A DNA stretch of 59,932 nt from Archaeoglobi archaeon (GTDB lineage: Archaea > Halobacteriota > Archaeoglobi > Archaeoglobales > Archaeoglobaceae): positions 1-59,932 of the forward strand of contig JAPDIX010000012.1 in assembly GCA_029259345.1 (NCBI GenBank), given 5' to 3'. A model generated the notes under the pieces. The model made no database searches. It was given only the letters and a program-made list of their open reading frames with translations, and was not told where the DNA came from. The position numbers and the translations under genes were made by a program. The stretch's first letter is position 1; each line of letters opens with the position of its first letter. Of this stretch, positions 50,898 to 59,932 are shown in pieces.

Positions 50898-50917
50898 TGT
50901 AACTCTGATGGTTACAA
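50897..50917. promoter_or_regulatory. Perfect 7-bp inverted repeat, likely operator of the TrmB-family regulator
   Basis: TTGTAAC TCTGATG GTTACAA, exact complementarity, abuts the regulator start codon (CAT 50895-50897). Confidence 0.65.
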
Positions 50918-50950
50918 CAAAATTATATACTTTTCCACAGCCAAATCACC

Positions 50951-53020
50951 ATGCGGTTAACTTTACTTCTCATAGTGCTGGTGGTCTTGGCAGCCAGAGT
51001 ATCTGCTGTCAGCTTTGAATCTAACTTCGATTTTCATGCGAGCATTGCTGGAGCAAACGTTCTGCATCCGGGGGATAAGACGCAAGTAACCCTCCTTTTA
51101 TCATGCGAGGTTACAGGTGGAACCATAGAAGATCTTCCAATAAATGAGAACACATCTGATATTCTGCCCATGCTAACAACAGCCAAAGACGTAAGACTGG
51201 AACCTTCTACCTCGGTAATTGAAGTTGAAAGCGAAGAAATTATTGTTGGAGATTTGCTCTGTGGTAGAGCTATCCCGATCTCGATTGTTGTGGATGTTGA
51301 TGAGGGAGCAACAGAGGGAACTCACAGCCTAAGATTTAACATTTACTACACGAAGATAAGGGCTGAGATTGATTCTGGAGGAAGTGTGACGCTGAATTAT
51401 GTTCCAAATCAGGAAGATAGCGTATCTGTTAAAATCAAAATCGAGAAGAAGGATTACGATTTCAGCATTCAGTCCGTAACCTCAAATCTCGTTGCCGGTA
51501 GAGAGGGCGTTGTTACGGTTGAGATAAAAAACACGGGACAAAAGAAGATTTACGATGCAGTATTGATTTTAAACACAACACCCCCCTTAAAACCCAATCC
51601 AAAAGCTATGAGTGTGTATGTGGGAAACATGGAAGAGGGGGATACAGCTTCAGCGTCTTTCAAGGTCTTTGTTCCTGATGGTGTCTTTCTTCAGTCATAT
51701 CCTGCAGAACTCGTCATGATATTCAGGACATCGTCAGGATTGCCTGCCAAGAATTCAAAGCCGCTCGGTCTTGAGATTGAGGATGAGGGCTACTTCAAGG
51801 TTGAGAAAGTCAGCGAGTTTCTGAGTTCGGGTAAGACTGTTAGGGTTGAGCAGAAGATGCAATTGCCATCTTTAAACCTGCCAGCTACACAGCAACAACC
51901 GGTTTCACAGAGTGCGAGCAGTATCATAAACATACCCTCACGTGGTTATCTAACTATCCGGATCACTAACACGGGAGAGACAATCAGAGATGCCTACGCC
52001 TCCCTGATTTTTGATAATCCACTCCTGACATCAACAAGCACACCATATATCGGTGACTTGGAGATGGGTGAGAGCAGCGACATAACCTTCTACATCACCT
52101 CAAACGCTCCTGCGGGGAGCTATCTTGGATACGTGATTGTAAAATACAGGGATGAGTATGGTGACGAGGTTATCAGCCCGAAGATATACGTTAATGTGGA
52201 AGTAAGCGCAAATCCAGCAATCTCTGTTGAAGAGGTTACAACATCAAATTTGGGTGTTGGCCTTGTTGGAGAACTCGAGCTCAGTATGAACAGCGAATTG
52301 GATACCAACAATGTGAAACTCTACCTGATATCGCCCGATCCGACCATAACACCCGTTAGCTCCACATCCTACATTGAAAATGTTGGAGAGAAGGCTAACT
52401 TCAGAGTTGCGGTCAGTGATGATTCGATTGCTGGAAAACATTTGCTGTATCTTGTAGAATCCTTTGACACCCAATATGCAAAAGACCTCGTCAGCGTTGC
52501 AGAATTTCCGATCTACATCGCACCAAAGCTTGCGTCATTCCAAATTCTCTCGATAAAGAGTGATCTCTATCCCGACTCTACGGGTGAGGTGGTGCTTGAA
52601 ATCAAGAACTCCGGGAATGCTGAGATTTACAACACCATAGTAATGCTCGAAGTTTCACCACCCCTGTCTATTGCGGGAACGACCTCTATAGCCAGTTTTA
52701 TTGGCCAGTCACAGCCCGGTAAATACTTTATCGGAACTATGAAACCCGGAGATACTGCAATAGCAAAGTTCAAAGTTGAGGTTGACAAGGATGCAGGAGA
52801 GGGGAGCTATCCAGCCTCTGTAAAGGTCAAGTATTACGACGAAAATGGATACAGCCACATATCCAATTCCATCGTGATATCTCTTGAGGTGAAACAGTCA
52901 CAACCCTATCTGATATACTTAGCACTCTTCTTTGCTTTAATCGCGCTGATAGTTGCAGGAGGATTTGTTAGGAAGAGAGTGAAGGAAAAAGGAGAAGAGA
53001 GAGGGATAGGGAGAGGTTGA
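50951..53020 (+). CDS. Secreted, membrane-anchored COG1361/S-layer-like beta-domain protein
   Basis: N-terminal signal, repeated 'VTVEIKNTGQKKIYDA / GYLTIRITNTGETIRDAY / VVLEIKNSGNAEIYNT' modules, C-terminal TM. Confidence 0.85.
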   Translation: MRLTLLLIVLVVLAARVSAVSFESNFDFHASIAGANVLHPGDKTQVTLLLSCEVTGGTIEDLPINENTSDILPMLTTAKDVRLEPSTSVIEVESEEIIVGDLLCGRAIPISIVVDVDEGATEGTHSLRFNIYYTKIRAEIDSGGSVTLNYVPNQEDSVSVKIKIEKKDYDFSIQSVTSNLVAGREGVVTVEIKNTGQKKIYDAVLILNTTPPLKPNPKAMSVYVGNMEEGDTASASFKVFVPDGVFLQSYPAELVMIFRTSSGLPAKNSKPLGLEIEDEGYFKVEKVSEFLSSGKTVRVEQKMQLPSLNLPATQQQPVSQSASSIINIPSRGYLTIRITNTGETIRDAYASLIFDNPLLTSTSTPYIGDLEMGESSDITFYITSNAPAGSYLGYVIVKYRDEYGDEVISPKIYVNVEVSANPAISVEEVTTSNLGVGLVGELELSMNSELDTNNVKLYLISPDPTITPVSSTSYIENVGEKANFRVAVSDDSIAGKHLLYLVESFDTQYAKDLVSVAEFPIYIAPKLASFQILSIKSDLYPDSTGEVVLEIKNSGNAEIYNTIVMLEVSPPLSIAGTTSIASFIGQSQPGKYFIGTMKPGDTAIAKFKVEVDKDAGEGSYPASVKVKYYDENGYSHISNSIVISLEVKQSQPYLIYLALFFALIALIVAGGFVRKRVKEKGEERGIGRG

Positions 53021-53057
53021 CCCAAAATATTTTAACATTCTCTCTCAAACTCATACT

Positions 53058-53387
53058 ATGCTTCCAATGAATCCCAAGCAAATGAAAAAGATGATGAAGC
53101 AGATGGGCATAGAGATGGAAGAGCTTGATGCAGAAGAAGTGATAATCAGGACAAGTGATGAAGAGCTGATTTTTAGGAATCCGAACGTTTCAAAGATTTC
53201 TGCCAGAGGTGTTGAGACCTTTCAGGTCGTTGGCGAGTATGAGGTTATCAAAAGGGCACCCCAAATCAGCGAAGAAGATGTGAAGTTGATCATGGAGCAG
53301 GCAAATGTTGACGAGGAGACTGCAAGAAAAGCACTCGAAGAGGCAAATGGAGATCTGGCAGAAGCTCTTATGAAGCTTCAGGAATAA
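53058..53387 (+). CDS. nac: Archaeal nascent polypeptide-associated complex protein
   Basis: MNPKQMKKMMKQMGIEMEELDAEEVIIRT + C-terminal UBA (EEDVKLIMEQANVDEETARKALEEANGDLAEALMKL). Confidence 0.95.
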   Translation: MLPMNPKQMKKMMKQMGIEMEELDAEEVIIRTSDEELIFRNPNVSKISARGVETFQVVGEYEVIKRAPQISEEDVKLIMEQANVDEETARKALEEANGDLAEALMKLQE

Positions 53388-53394
53388 AACGAAA

Positions 53395-54138
53395 ATGGAA
53401 CCACCGGTAGTTCTTTCAAGGGGTAAGTACAACTTTCTCGTTGAGAGATTTGAAGGTGTTTTGCACACCCATCACGGAGTAATTAAGCTGGAGGAGCTTA
53501 AGGAGAAGGATTATGGAGATGAAGTAAGAACACATCTCGGTGTCAAATACAGAATTTTACCCTTTAAGCCATCAGACTTTTTCAGATTCTTCAAAAGAGG
53601 TGCTACACCGATAATGCCCAAGGACATAGGGGCTATAATAGCCTACACCGGCTTATCTCCGGATTCGGTCATTTTAGATGCTGGAACTGGCAGCGGGGTT
53701 CTTGCAGCCTACCTTGCCTACTTCAACAAATATGGAGAAGTGGTCACGGTTGAGAAGAGGAGGGATTTCGCCGAGATTGCGAGGAAAAACTTTGAAACTG
53801 CCGGGCTGAGGAACATCCATCAGATTGTTGGAGATGTCCTTTTTGTTGCTGATGGGTTTAAGATTGATTTTGACCTGATTGTGCTTGATATGAAGGATGA
53901 TGTTACTTTTATACCCAAAGCCAAGGAGATTCTGAAGCCCGGAGGATATGTGGTGGTTTACAACCCATACATCGAGGCTGCGAGGGATGTTTATAGGGAG
54001 ATGGAACGACATGATTTTAAGGAAATTGAAGCTTTCGAGCTTTTGAAGGTAGATCTGGACATAAAGCGTGTTGGAACAAGGGCTTCAACCAAAATCTGGC
54101 ATACCGGTTATCTTGTGTTTGGCAGAAAACTTGGATAA
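53395..54138 (+). CDS. trmI: tRNA (adenine-N1) methyltransferase TrmI-like
   Basis: VILDAGTGSGVLAAYLAYF...ILKPGGYVVVYNPYIEA; follows NAC as in many archaea. Confidence 0.9.
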   Translation: MEPPVVLSRGKYNFLVERFEGVLHTHHGVIKLEELKEKDYGDEVRTHLGVKYRILPFKPSDFFRFFKRGATPIMPKDIGAIIAYTGLSPDSVILDAGTGSGVLAAYLAYFNKYGEVVTVEKRRDFAEIARKNFETAGLRNIHQIVGDVLFVADGFKIDFDLIVLDMKDDVTFIPKAKEILKPGGYVVVYNPYIEAARDVYREMERHDFKEIEAFELLKVDLDIKRVGTRASTKIWHTGYLVFGRKLG

Positions 54139-55244
54139 AGGTGTCGGAAAAGGGTTGGAGAAAGCAAACAGGACACTATCGTAAAGGTTACAAGTGCTGT
54201 AGCTTCAACCTCCGTTATAATCCCCGCAGCCAATGCAATTGCCACTCCAGCAACTGTCAAGCTGAGCTTTGTGGACTGCAAAACACCCATTGAAATGGCT
54301 TTTCTAACTCCAAATACTGGAGAGAATACCAGAGATGGAATAATCTTCACCAGCATTGAGACCAAAAGCAGCATGATAACGAGATCGAGTCTTTCAATCC
54401 CCTGAAAGATGTTGAGTTCGCTCCCAGTTTTTATAAAGAATATGGGGATGAAGAAGCCGAAGCCCATGCCGTAAAGCTTATCATAGAGCTTTCTTCCACC
54501 CCTGAAGGTTATGGAAAGGAGAACTCCTGCAAGGAATGCCCCGAGAATTGCCTCAACACCGAGCAGGGAGCTTAAGCCCACAAAGAGGATCATTATCGCC
54601 AGACTTCCTCTCACACCAATTTCTGAAGGTTCATCCGAGAACCACCTTGAAATGAAGTCGGGAAAGTACCAGATTGCGAGTTTGCCAAAGCGAAAGGCAA
54701 CATAGAAGACCAGAATAATCATTAGGGCGAAGGCAATCTGCAAAATGCCGGTGAGAAAGTATATAGAAAGCAGGAACATGGTCGAAAAGTCTGAAACGAA
54801 GGCTGTAACTATGTTTATCTGTCCGAAGTCCTCCTTCTCCAGTCCAACTTCTCTCAGAACAGAGACTACAACACCAACAGCAACGTTTGTGAGAATTATT
54901 GCGTAAAAAAGGTCGAACCCCATCAAAACTGCAAAAGCTACTGCCAGTGAAAGGGAAATTGAAAAGAAGGCAATTACCTGCTTTAATCTTCCACTTCTCA
55001 GAACATTCTCAACCTCGATCTCCAGCCCAGCGAGAAACATGAGAAAGATTAGACCGAAGAGAGACAGGAACGACAGCCACTCAGACTCCTGAATAATGTT
55101 GAGAAAGCTTACTCCAAAAACCATGCCGAGAACTATTTCAAGAACAACCGCAGGAATCTTCACCCTTTCAGCGATTATGGGGGAGATAAAGGCTATAGCG
55201 GAGATTAAGGCAATTGTGGCAAACTCTCCTGCAACTTCAGTCAA
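54108..55244 (-). CDS. Na+/H+ (K+/H+) antiporter, CPA2 family
   Basis: ISPIIAERVKIPAVVLEIVLGMVFG...FLAGLEIEVENVLRSG...EAILGAFLAGVLLS. Confidence 0.9.
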   Translation of the reverse strand: MTEVAGEFATIALISAIAFISPIIAERVKIPAVVLEIVLGMVFGVSFLNIIQESEWLSFLSLFGLIFLMFLAGLEIEVENVLRSGRLKQVIAFFSISLSLAVAFAVLMGFDLFYAIILTNVAVGVVVSVLREVGLEKEDFGQINIVTAFVSDFSTMFLLSIYFLTGILQIAFALMIILVFYVAFRFGKLAIWYFPDFISRWFSDEPSEIGVRGSLAIMILFVGLSSLLGVEAILGAFLAGVLLSITFRGGRKLYDKLYGMGFGFFIPIFFIKTGSELNIFQGIERLDLVIMLLLVSMLVKIIPSLVFSPVFGVRKAISMGVLQSTKLSLTVAGVAIALAAGIITEVEATALVTFTIVSCLLSPTLFRHLYPSFLPNTR

Positions 55245-56410
55245 TCTACCACCAGAACTGACGAACTCTTGTCGAGGATAATCTTCCAGAGTATGTCTCT
55301 GTCAATGTTTCCGATGTTGTTGCTCAGAGAGAGTATTACCAGATCATAACCGCTCTTGAACTCCTTAACGGCATCAACCATTGGATTCCCCTTCGAAACT
55401 TCTACCTCCATCTCAGTTTCGGTGAATTTCGAGAAGTGCTTGAGCTGTTCCTCTTCCAAGAAAAGAACCTTAACCCCACCGAAGTACCTAGAAAAGGCTT
55501 TGGCCATGTTTATTACCCCATCAGGTTTGGATGTGTTCACAAGAGCAAGTATCCTTCTGTAGTTGTCTTTGCCTGTCGGAATTAAAGTTGGAAATTTGGA
55601 GACCAAGTTTTTCAGAATCTTTTCGTTCTTCTCCTTTAATGTCGTCACTATCAAGTCGAGCTCATCACTCCTTTTAAGCATCTCAACAGCCTCATCGAGA
55701 TTAAAACTTTCAGAGTGGCCATCTAAAACACAAGCAAATGCATTTCCAACCTTTTCAAACAGAATAAGATTTGCAGAAAACCTTTCTGCAAGCATTTCTG
55801 CCTCCTTTACCTCATCCTCTCCCATTTCACCTTTTAGCAGTAAAATGTTGTCAAAGGGATTCTTGGTAATTCTGACGTGCTCTCCACAAACCACGCCAAG
55901 CAGATCTCCACTTTTCAGCTCCATTTCGGGAAATGGATGTAAAATCTTACCCTCACGGAATACAGAAACAACCATGCAGTCCTCTCCAGCATCGTATTCA
56001 CTTAAACTCAGACCCTCCATCTCGTCACTAACCGGAACTTCAAGATACCTCGTTTTTCCAAATACTGACGAAATTAAAGACTCGATAGAGCTGCAAACCT
56101 TGCTTATACCTTCAATTTCGTAAATTCTGCACTTTTCCTCATCACTAACAATAGCTAAAACGTCAAAACCGAGAGTTTTTGCAATTTTTGCGACTTTCAG
56201 GTTAAACTCATCCTCATCCGCAAGTATTAGCTTTGACTCACTGTCGAATTTCGAGAGAACTTCAACATTCGAAGCATCGGCATTGAGCACATTAAATCCC
56301 CTAAGCTCAAGATCAATCGCACTTTCGGGATTCCGATCAACAATCAGGCTTTCTGGGAGTTTTGATGCTATCCTACCTGCTTTATCACCGCTTCCAATTA
56401 TGATGTTCAC
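55241..56410 (-). CDS. TrkA-N/TrkA-C domain regulator of the adjacent antiporter
   Basis: VNIIIGSGDKAGRIASKLPESLIVDRNPESAIDLELRGFNVLNADASN; likely GTG start at 56410, the 91-aa extension lacks domain resemblance. Confidence 0.8.
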   Translation of the reverse strand: MNIIIGSGDKAGRIASKLPESLIVDRNPESAIDLELRGFNVLNADASNVEVLSKFDSESKLILADEDEFNLKVAKIAKTLGFDVLAIVSDEEKCRIYEIEGISKVCSSIESLISSVFGKTRYLEVPVSDEMEGLSLSEYDAGEDCMVVSVFREGKILHPFPEMELKSGDLLGVVCGEHVRITKNPFDNILLLKGEMGEDEVKEAEMLAERFSANLILFEKVGNAFACVLDGHSESFNLDEAVEMLKRSDELDLIVTTLKEKNEKILKNLVSKFPTLIPTGKDNYRRILALVNTSKPDGVINMAKAFSRYFGGVKVLFLEEEQLKHFSKFTETEMEVEVSKGNPMVDAVKEFKSGYDLVILSLSNNIGNIDRDILWKIILDKSSSVLVVD

Positions 56411-56638
56411 AAGCTGAATCTGTCTGAGGAAATATTTATACCATTCGTACTTCAAAAATGAAGAACAATTGAGCCCGTAAACTGTGAATTTTGGAGTTTC
56501 AGTGATATCGCCGACCTGCATTGGAGAAGGTTTTGAGCCTTTATCCAATTTTATCGTTTGATTCGCTGTAATCCGGATTGAAGACATTCGGGAATTAACA
56601 TCAATTAAGCTTATTTGATAAGGCATCCACATCTTACC

Positions 56639-57361
56639 GTGGCCAACCCACCTGAAGATAGAGAACTTGAGATAACGGAGCATATAGCCGAGTTGAGAAA
56701 AAGGGTTCTCAGGATCAGCATCGTACTTATCTCTTTAATTTCCGTAATGTTTTACGTTTCTTATAGCCTTCTCTTGAATTTCTGGTATAGTCTCGTTGGA
56801 GATAAACAACTTTACGTCTTCACCCCCATCGAGTGGGTTGTGATAAGGCTAACTTTCTCAGCCCTGCTTTCCCTCGTTATCCTCTACCCCTACATAATCT
56901 ACGAGCTTTACCTTTTCGCCAAACCCGGACTTTACGAACATGAAAGAAAATTCCTGCGGTCTATCCTGATACCAAGCTACCTTATCTTCATTCTCGGCCT
57001 TTTATTCGCCTACGAGTTTGCCGTTCCGTTTCTGTATAAAGTTGCCCTGAGCAATTCAATCGAACCCTATCTTTCAGCGGAAAGAACGATAACTAACGCC
57101 TTCAAACTCCTCCTCACCTTTGGAATTTTCTTCCAGATCCCTCTTGCAATGGTTCTTGCAGATCGCTTCAAAATTGTTGATTACGATACTTTCAGAAGCT
57201 TCAGGATTCCAGTTTACATTATCATTCTTCTGCTTGTTACAAACCTTACAATGGATTTCACCGGGTTAACCCAGTTTGCAAGTCTTGCCTTGTTTGTGGT
57301 CATGTACGAGCTTGGGTTACTAATGTTGAAAATTGTAAGAGGCTTCATAAGAAATGATTAA
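56639..57361 (+). CDS. tatC: Sec-independent translocase TatC
   Basis: EITEHIAELRKRVLRISIVL, LYLFAKPGLYEHERKFL...IFILGLLFAYEFAVPF; GTG start proposed. Confidence 0.92.
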   Translation: MANPPEDRELEITEHIAELRKRVLRISIVLISLISVMFYVSYSLLLNFWYSLVGDKQLYVFTPIEWVVIRLTFSALLSLVILYPYIIYELYLFAKPGLYEHERKFLRSILIPSYLIFILGLLFAYEFAVPFLYKVALSNSIEPYLSAERTITNAFKLLLTFGIFFQIPLAMVLADRFKIVDYDTFRSFRIPVYIIILLLVTNLTMDFTGLTQFASLALFVVMYELGLLMLKIVRGFIRND

Positions 57362-57386
57362 ATATGGGTCAGATGATACATAAAAC

Positions 57387-59039
57387 ATGGATAGACCTTG
57401 GTTTAAAAACTGGCCTCCACTGCTGACAAAAACCCTCGATTATCCGAGAGTTCCACTTTTTGAGTTTGTTGAGACCTCTGCAAGAAGACTTGGAGAAAAA
57501 GCAGCGATAATATACTATGGTAGAGAGATTACGTATTCCGAACTGCTGGATGCAGTTGAGAGGTTTGCTACCTACTTGAGCAAGTCGGGTGTAGAGAAGG
57601 GAGATAGAGTGGCGATTTATGCCCAGAATTCTCCGCAATTTGTTATAGCCTTTTTCGGCACGATGAGAGCCAACGCGGTGGCAGTTCCACTAAACCCGAT
57701 GCTTGTTGAGAGGGAGCTTGAATACGTTCTCAGTGATTCCGGGAGCAAGATGGTGGTTACAACATCAGAACTTGCAAGCAGAATCCTGCCTGTGGCTAAA
57801 AAGCTTGGAATTTCCGTCATCTGTGGTAATCTTTCGGATTACATTCCGGAGCAGCCAGCGCTACCTGTTCCGGACTTTGCAAAGCTCAGGCTGGATGTTG
57901 AGGGGACGGTTAGCTGGAATGAGGTTATGGCAGAGAGAGACCCGCCGGACATTGAGGTGGGAAGCGATGACCTCGCTCTGATTCCATACACGGCAGGAAC
58001 AACAGGGATGCCAAAGGGATGCATGCACACCCATTTTACCGCGATTGCCAACACCCTGAGTTCCGTCCACTGGTTTAATCTCACCCCCGGTGCGATTGGA
58101 TTGGCAACTTTACCATTCTTTCATGTAACTGGGATGGTTCACTCCATGCTCGCTCCAATTTACGCTGGAGCAACGATGGTGCTGATAACAAGGTGGGATA
58201 GAGAGACAGCACTGCAGGCGATTGAGAAGTATCGCTGCACGCACTGGGTAAACATAACCACAATGGTTGTTGACTTGCTCAGTGATCCAAAGATTAGGGA
58301 AAGGGATCTCAGCTCGCTACTCGTTGTTGGTGGTGGAGGAGCGCCAATGCCCAAAGCAGTTGCCGAAAAACTCTTCCAGCTTACGGGTATTAAATATATG
58401 GAAGGCTACGGGCTGACAGAGACAATCTCACAGACGCATATGAACCCTTCACACAATCCAAAACTGCAGTGCCTTGGAATCCCTGACTTTGGTGTGGACG
58501 CCCTTGTAATTGACATTGAGACCGGCAAACCTCTGCCGCCAAATGAAGAAGGTGAGATAGTTGTTTCAGGACCAGAAGTTTTCAAGGGATACTGGAACAA
58601 GCCCAAGGAAACAGAGGAGTCTTTCATCGAGATTAATGGCAGAAAGTATTTCAGAACCGGAGATTTGGGATACATGGATGAGGATGGCTACTTCTTCATC
58701 GTTGACAGAATAAAGAGGATGATAAACCGTTCTGGCTTCAAAGTCTGGCCAGCTGAGGTTGAATCTGTGCTCTACAGGCATCCGGCAGTGAAGGAGGTTT
58801 GCGTTATAGGTATTCCGGATGAGAGGGTTGTTGAAGAGGTCAAGGCATTTATCGTCCTGAACCCTGAATACGAGGGCAAGATTACTGAGAAGGAGATTAT
58901 CGAGTGGGCAAAACAACAGATGGCTGCTTACAAATATCCAAGAGTGGTAGAGTTCGTCAAAGAGCTGCCGAAGAGTGGAGCAGGCAAGATTTTGTGGAGG
59001 TTGTTGCAGGAGAAGGAAAAGGAGAAGAGAGAAGGGTGA
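57387..59039 (+). CDS. AMP-forming acyl-CoA synthetase (long-chain/medium-chain type)
   Basis: IPYTAGTTGMPKGCMHTH (P-loop), YGLTET, YFRTGDLGYMDEDGYFFIVDRIKRMI. Confidence 0.95.
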   Translation: MDRPWFKNWPPLLTKTLDYPRVPLFEFVETSARRLGEKAAIIYYGREITYSELLDAVERFATYLSKSGVEKGDRVAIYAQNSPQFVIAFFGTMRANAVAVPLNPMLVERELEYVLSDSGSKMVVTTSELASRILPVAKKLGISVICGNLSDYIPEQPALPVPDFAKLRLDVEGTVSWNEVMAERDPPDIEVGSDDLALIPYTAGTTGMPKGCMHTHFTAIANTLSSVHWFNLTPGAIGLATLPFFHVTGMVHSMLAPIYAGATMVLITRWDRETALQAIEKYRCTHWVNITTMVVDLLSDPKIRERDLSSLLVVGGGGAPMPKAVAEKLFQLTGIKYMEGYGLTETISQTHMNPSHNPKLQCLGIPDFGVDALVIDIETGKPLPPNEEGEIVVSGPEVFKGYWNKPKETEESFIEINGRKYFRTGDLGYMDEDGYFFIVDRIKRMINRSGFKVWPAEVESVLYRHPAVKEVCVIGIPDERVVEEVKAFIVLNPEYEGKITEKEIIEWAKQQMAAYKYPRVVEFVKELPKSGAGKILWRLLQEKEKEKREG

Positions 59040-59058
59040 GCTTGTAGGAGGTGTGAAT

Positions 59059-59847
59059 ATGTATAAGATAATGCCATTAAAACAGGCTGAAATCAGCGTC
59101 CCTCTTGGAGTTGTCCAGATGATGGGGGACGTGAGGTTCTTAGCCACTGGCCCGGTTTACGTGTGGGTTATAGATGGAGGAGACGAAAAGATAGTTGTGG
59201 ACTCCGGGGTTGAAGAACCGCAGAACGGACTGGTTCATGGGTTTCCGGGTAAGGGTGGTGGAGAGAAAGGCTTGAGAGATGCTCTTGAAAAGGCAAACCT
59301 AAAACCTGAAGATGTGGATAAACTCATCATCACCCATTTGCACTTTGACCATGCTGCCAATGCAAGGCTTTTCACCAACGCGAGAATTTATGTTCAGAAG
59401 AGAGAGTGGAAGTCCGCTTTAAACCCACCACTGCATTACCGTCAGACCTATGATGCGAGCATGATTTTACCCCTCGAGGAGATGGATCTCTGCTTGGTTG
59501 ATGGTGATGTTGAGATTGCTGAAGGTGTTAAAGTCGTTCTGCTACCGGGTCATACGAAAGGGTTGCAGGGTGTGGCGGTGGAGACCGAGAAAGGCACGTA
59601 TCTGCTTGCCGGAGATCATTTCTACACTTACTTCAACTTCTTCCCACCGAAGCAACCCATCCCCATGACAGATTCTACAGGAAATACGATAGAAATCCCG
59701 GCTTCTCCAATTCCTTTCGTCCCGCCCGGCTTGCATGTTGATCTGACCGAGTGGTATGACAGCTGCTATAAAGCTCTGAGTATTGCAAGGAAACAGAACA
59801 TAATTCCCGGACACGATCCCAGCTTGGAGGGCAGAGTTTTTCCCTAA
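59059..59847 (+). CDS. MBL-fold (AHL-lactonase-like) hydrolase
   Basis: DKLIITHLHFDHAANARLF (HxHxDH), LLPGHTKGLQGV, LAGDHFYTYF; start reassigned to 59059. Confidence 0.9.
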   Translation: MYKIMPLKQAEISVPLGVVQMMGDVRFLATGPVYVWVIDGGDEKIVVDSGVEEPQNGLVHGFPGKGGGEKGLRDALEKANLKPEDVDKLIITHLHFDHAANARLFTNARIYVQKREWKSALNPPLHYRQTYDASMILPLEEMDLCLVDGDVEIAEGVKVVLLPGHTKGLQGVAVETEKGTYLLAGDHFYTYFNFFPPKQPIPMTDSTGNTIEIPASPIPFVPPGLHVDLTEWYDSCYKALSIARKQNIIPGHDPSLEGRVFP

Positions 59848-59932
59848 TTTTTATTACTTCTGATTTTTCTCAACTTATTAATCTTTAATAAATAGAAAGA
59901 TTTATCATTATGTCTTCATACGATTTAATATG

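Noticed and set aside
55563-56123. 186-aa plus-strand ORF
   Set aside because: Antisense to the TrkA-domain gene; Ser-rich shadow composition.
56411-56683. N-terminal 91-aa extension of the TrkA-domain ORF
   Set aside because: No domain resemblance; a GTG immediately before the Rossmann glycine motif is a better start, so the extension is probably intergenic sequence.
58566-59147. 193-aa minus-strand ORF
   Set aside because: Antisense to the acyl-CoA synthetase 3' end and MBL gene start; no domain support.
1-59932. CRISPR array, rRNA or complete tRNA genes
   Set aside because: No regularly spaced direct repeats, no rRNA-like blocks and no complete cloverleaf noticed by eye; only one partial tRNA. 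A tRNAscan/CRISPR search would be needed to exclude weak cases.

Overview
The window is a gene-dense archaeal chromosome segment. Gene content (eIF5A, Topo VI-B, GatE, GatB, NAC, RtcA, TrmI, archaeal-type FBP aldolase/phosphatase, CTP-dependent riboflavin kinase) and gene order suggest Archaeoglobus or a close relative; this is inference, not verified. Most of it is housekeeping: leuB/leuD, ileS, a nitrate/sulfonate-type ABC transporter, a MoxR/ChlI-type AAA + VWA pair, gatE, asnB-like, HEPN/MNT, gatB, envelope glycosylation genes, core-MetE, hisD, rbkR-ribB, K+/Na+ transport, tatC and an acyl-CoA synthetase. The least ordinary stretch is 42.2-47.4 kb, a decay zone. It holds a frameshifted and truncated ilvD fused to the 3' half of a tRNA gene, a degraded terminase-large-subunit-like remnant on the minus strand, a frameshifted ferredoxin-domain paralog, and an SDR fragment whose catalytic Tyr codon reads TAA. 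I read this as the scar of an old provirus or integrative-element event at a tRNA. The second notable feature is the ABC substrate-binding protein at 12.1-13.1 kb, whose two lobes appear in circularly permuted order behind a lipoprotein signal peptide. Other observations are two clear inverted repeats at divergent regulator promoters, a LarA N-terminal remnant, a decaying lineage-specific gene at 4.5-5.6 kb, and an asparagine synthetase-like protein without the N-terminal catalytic Cys. I found no CRISPR array, no complete tRNA or rRNA, and no convincing wholly new multi-gene system.
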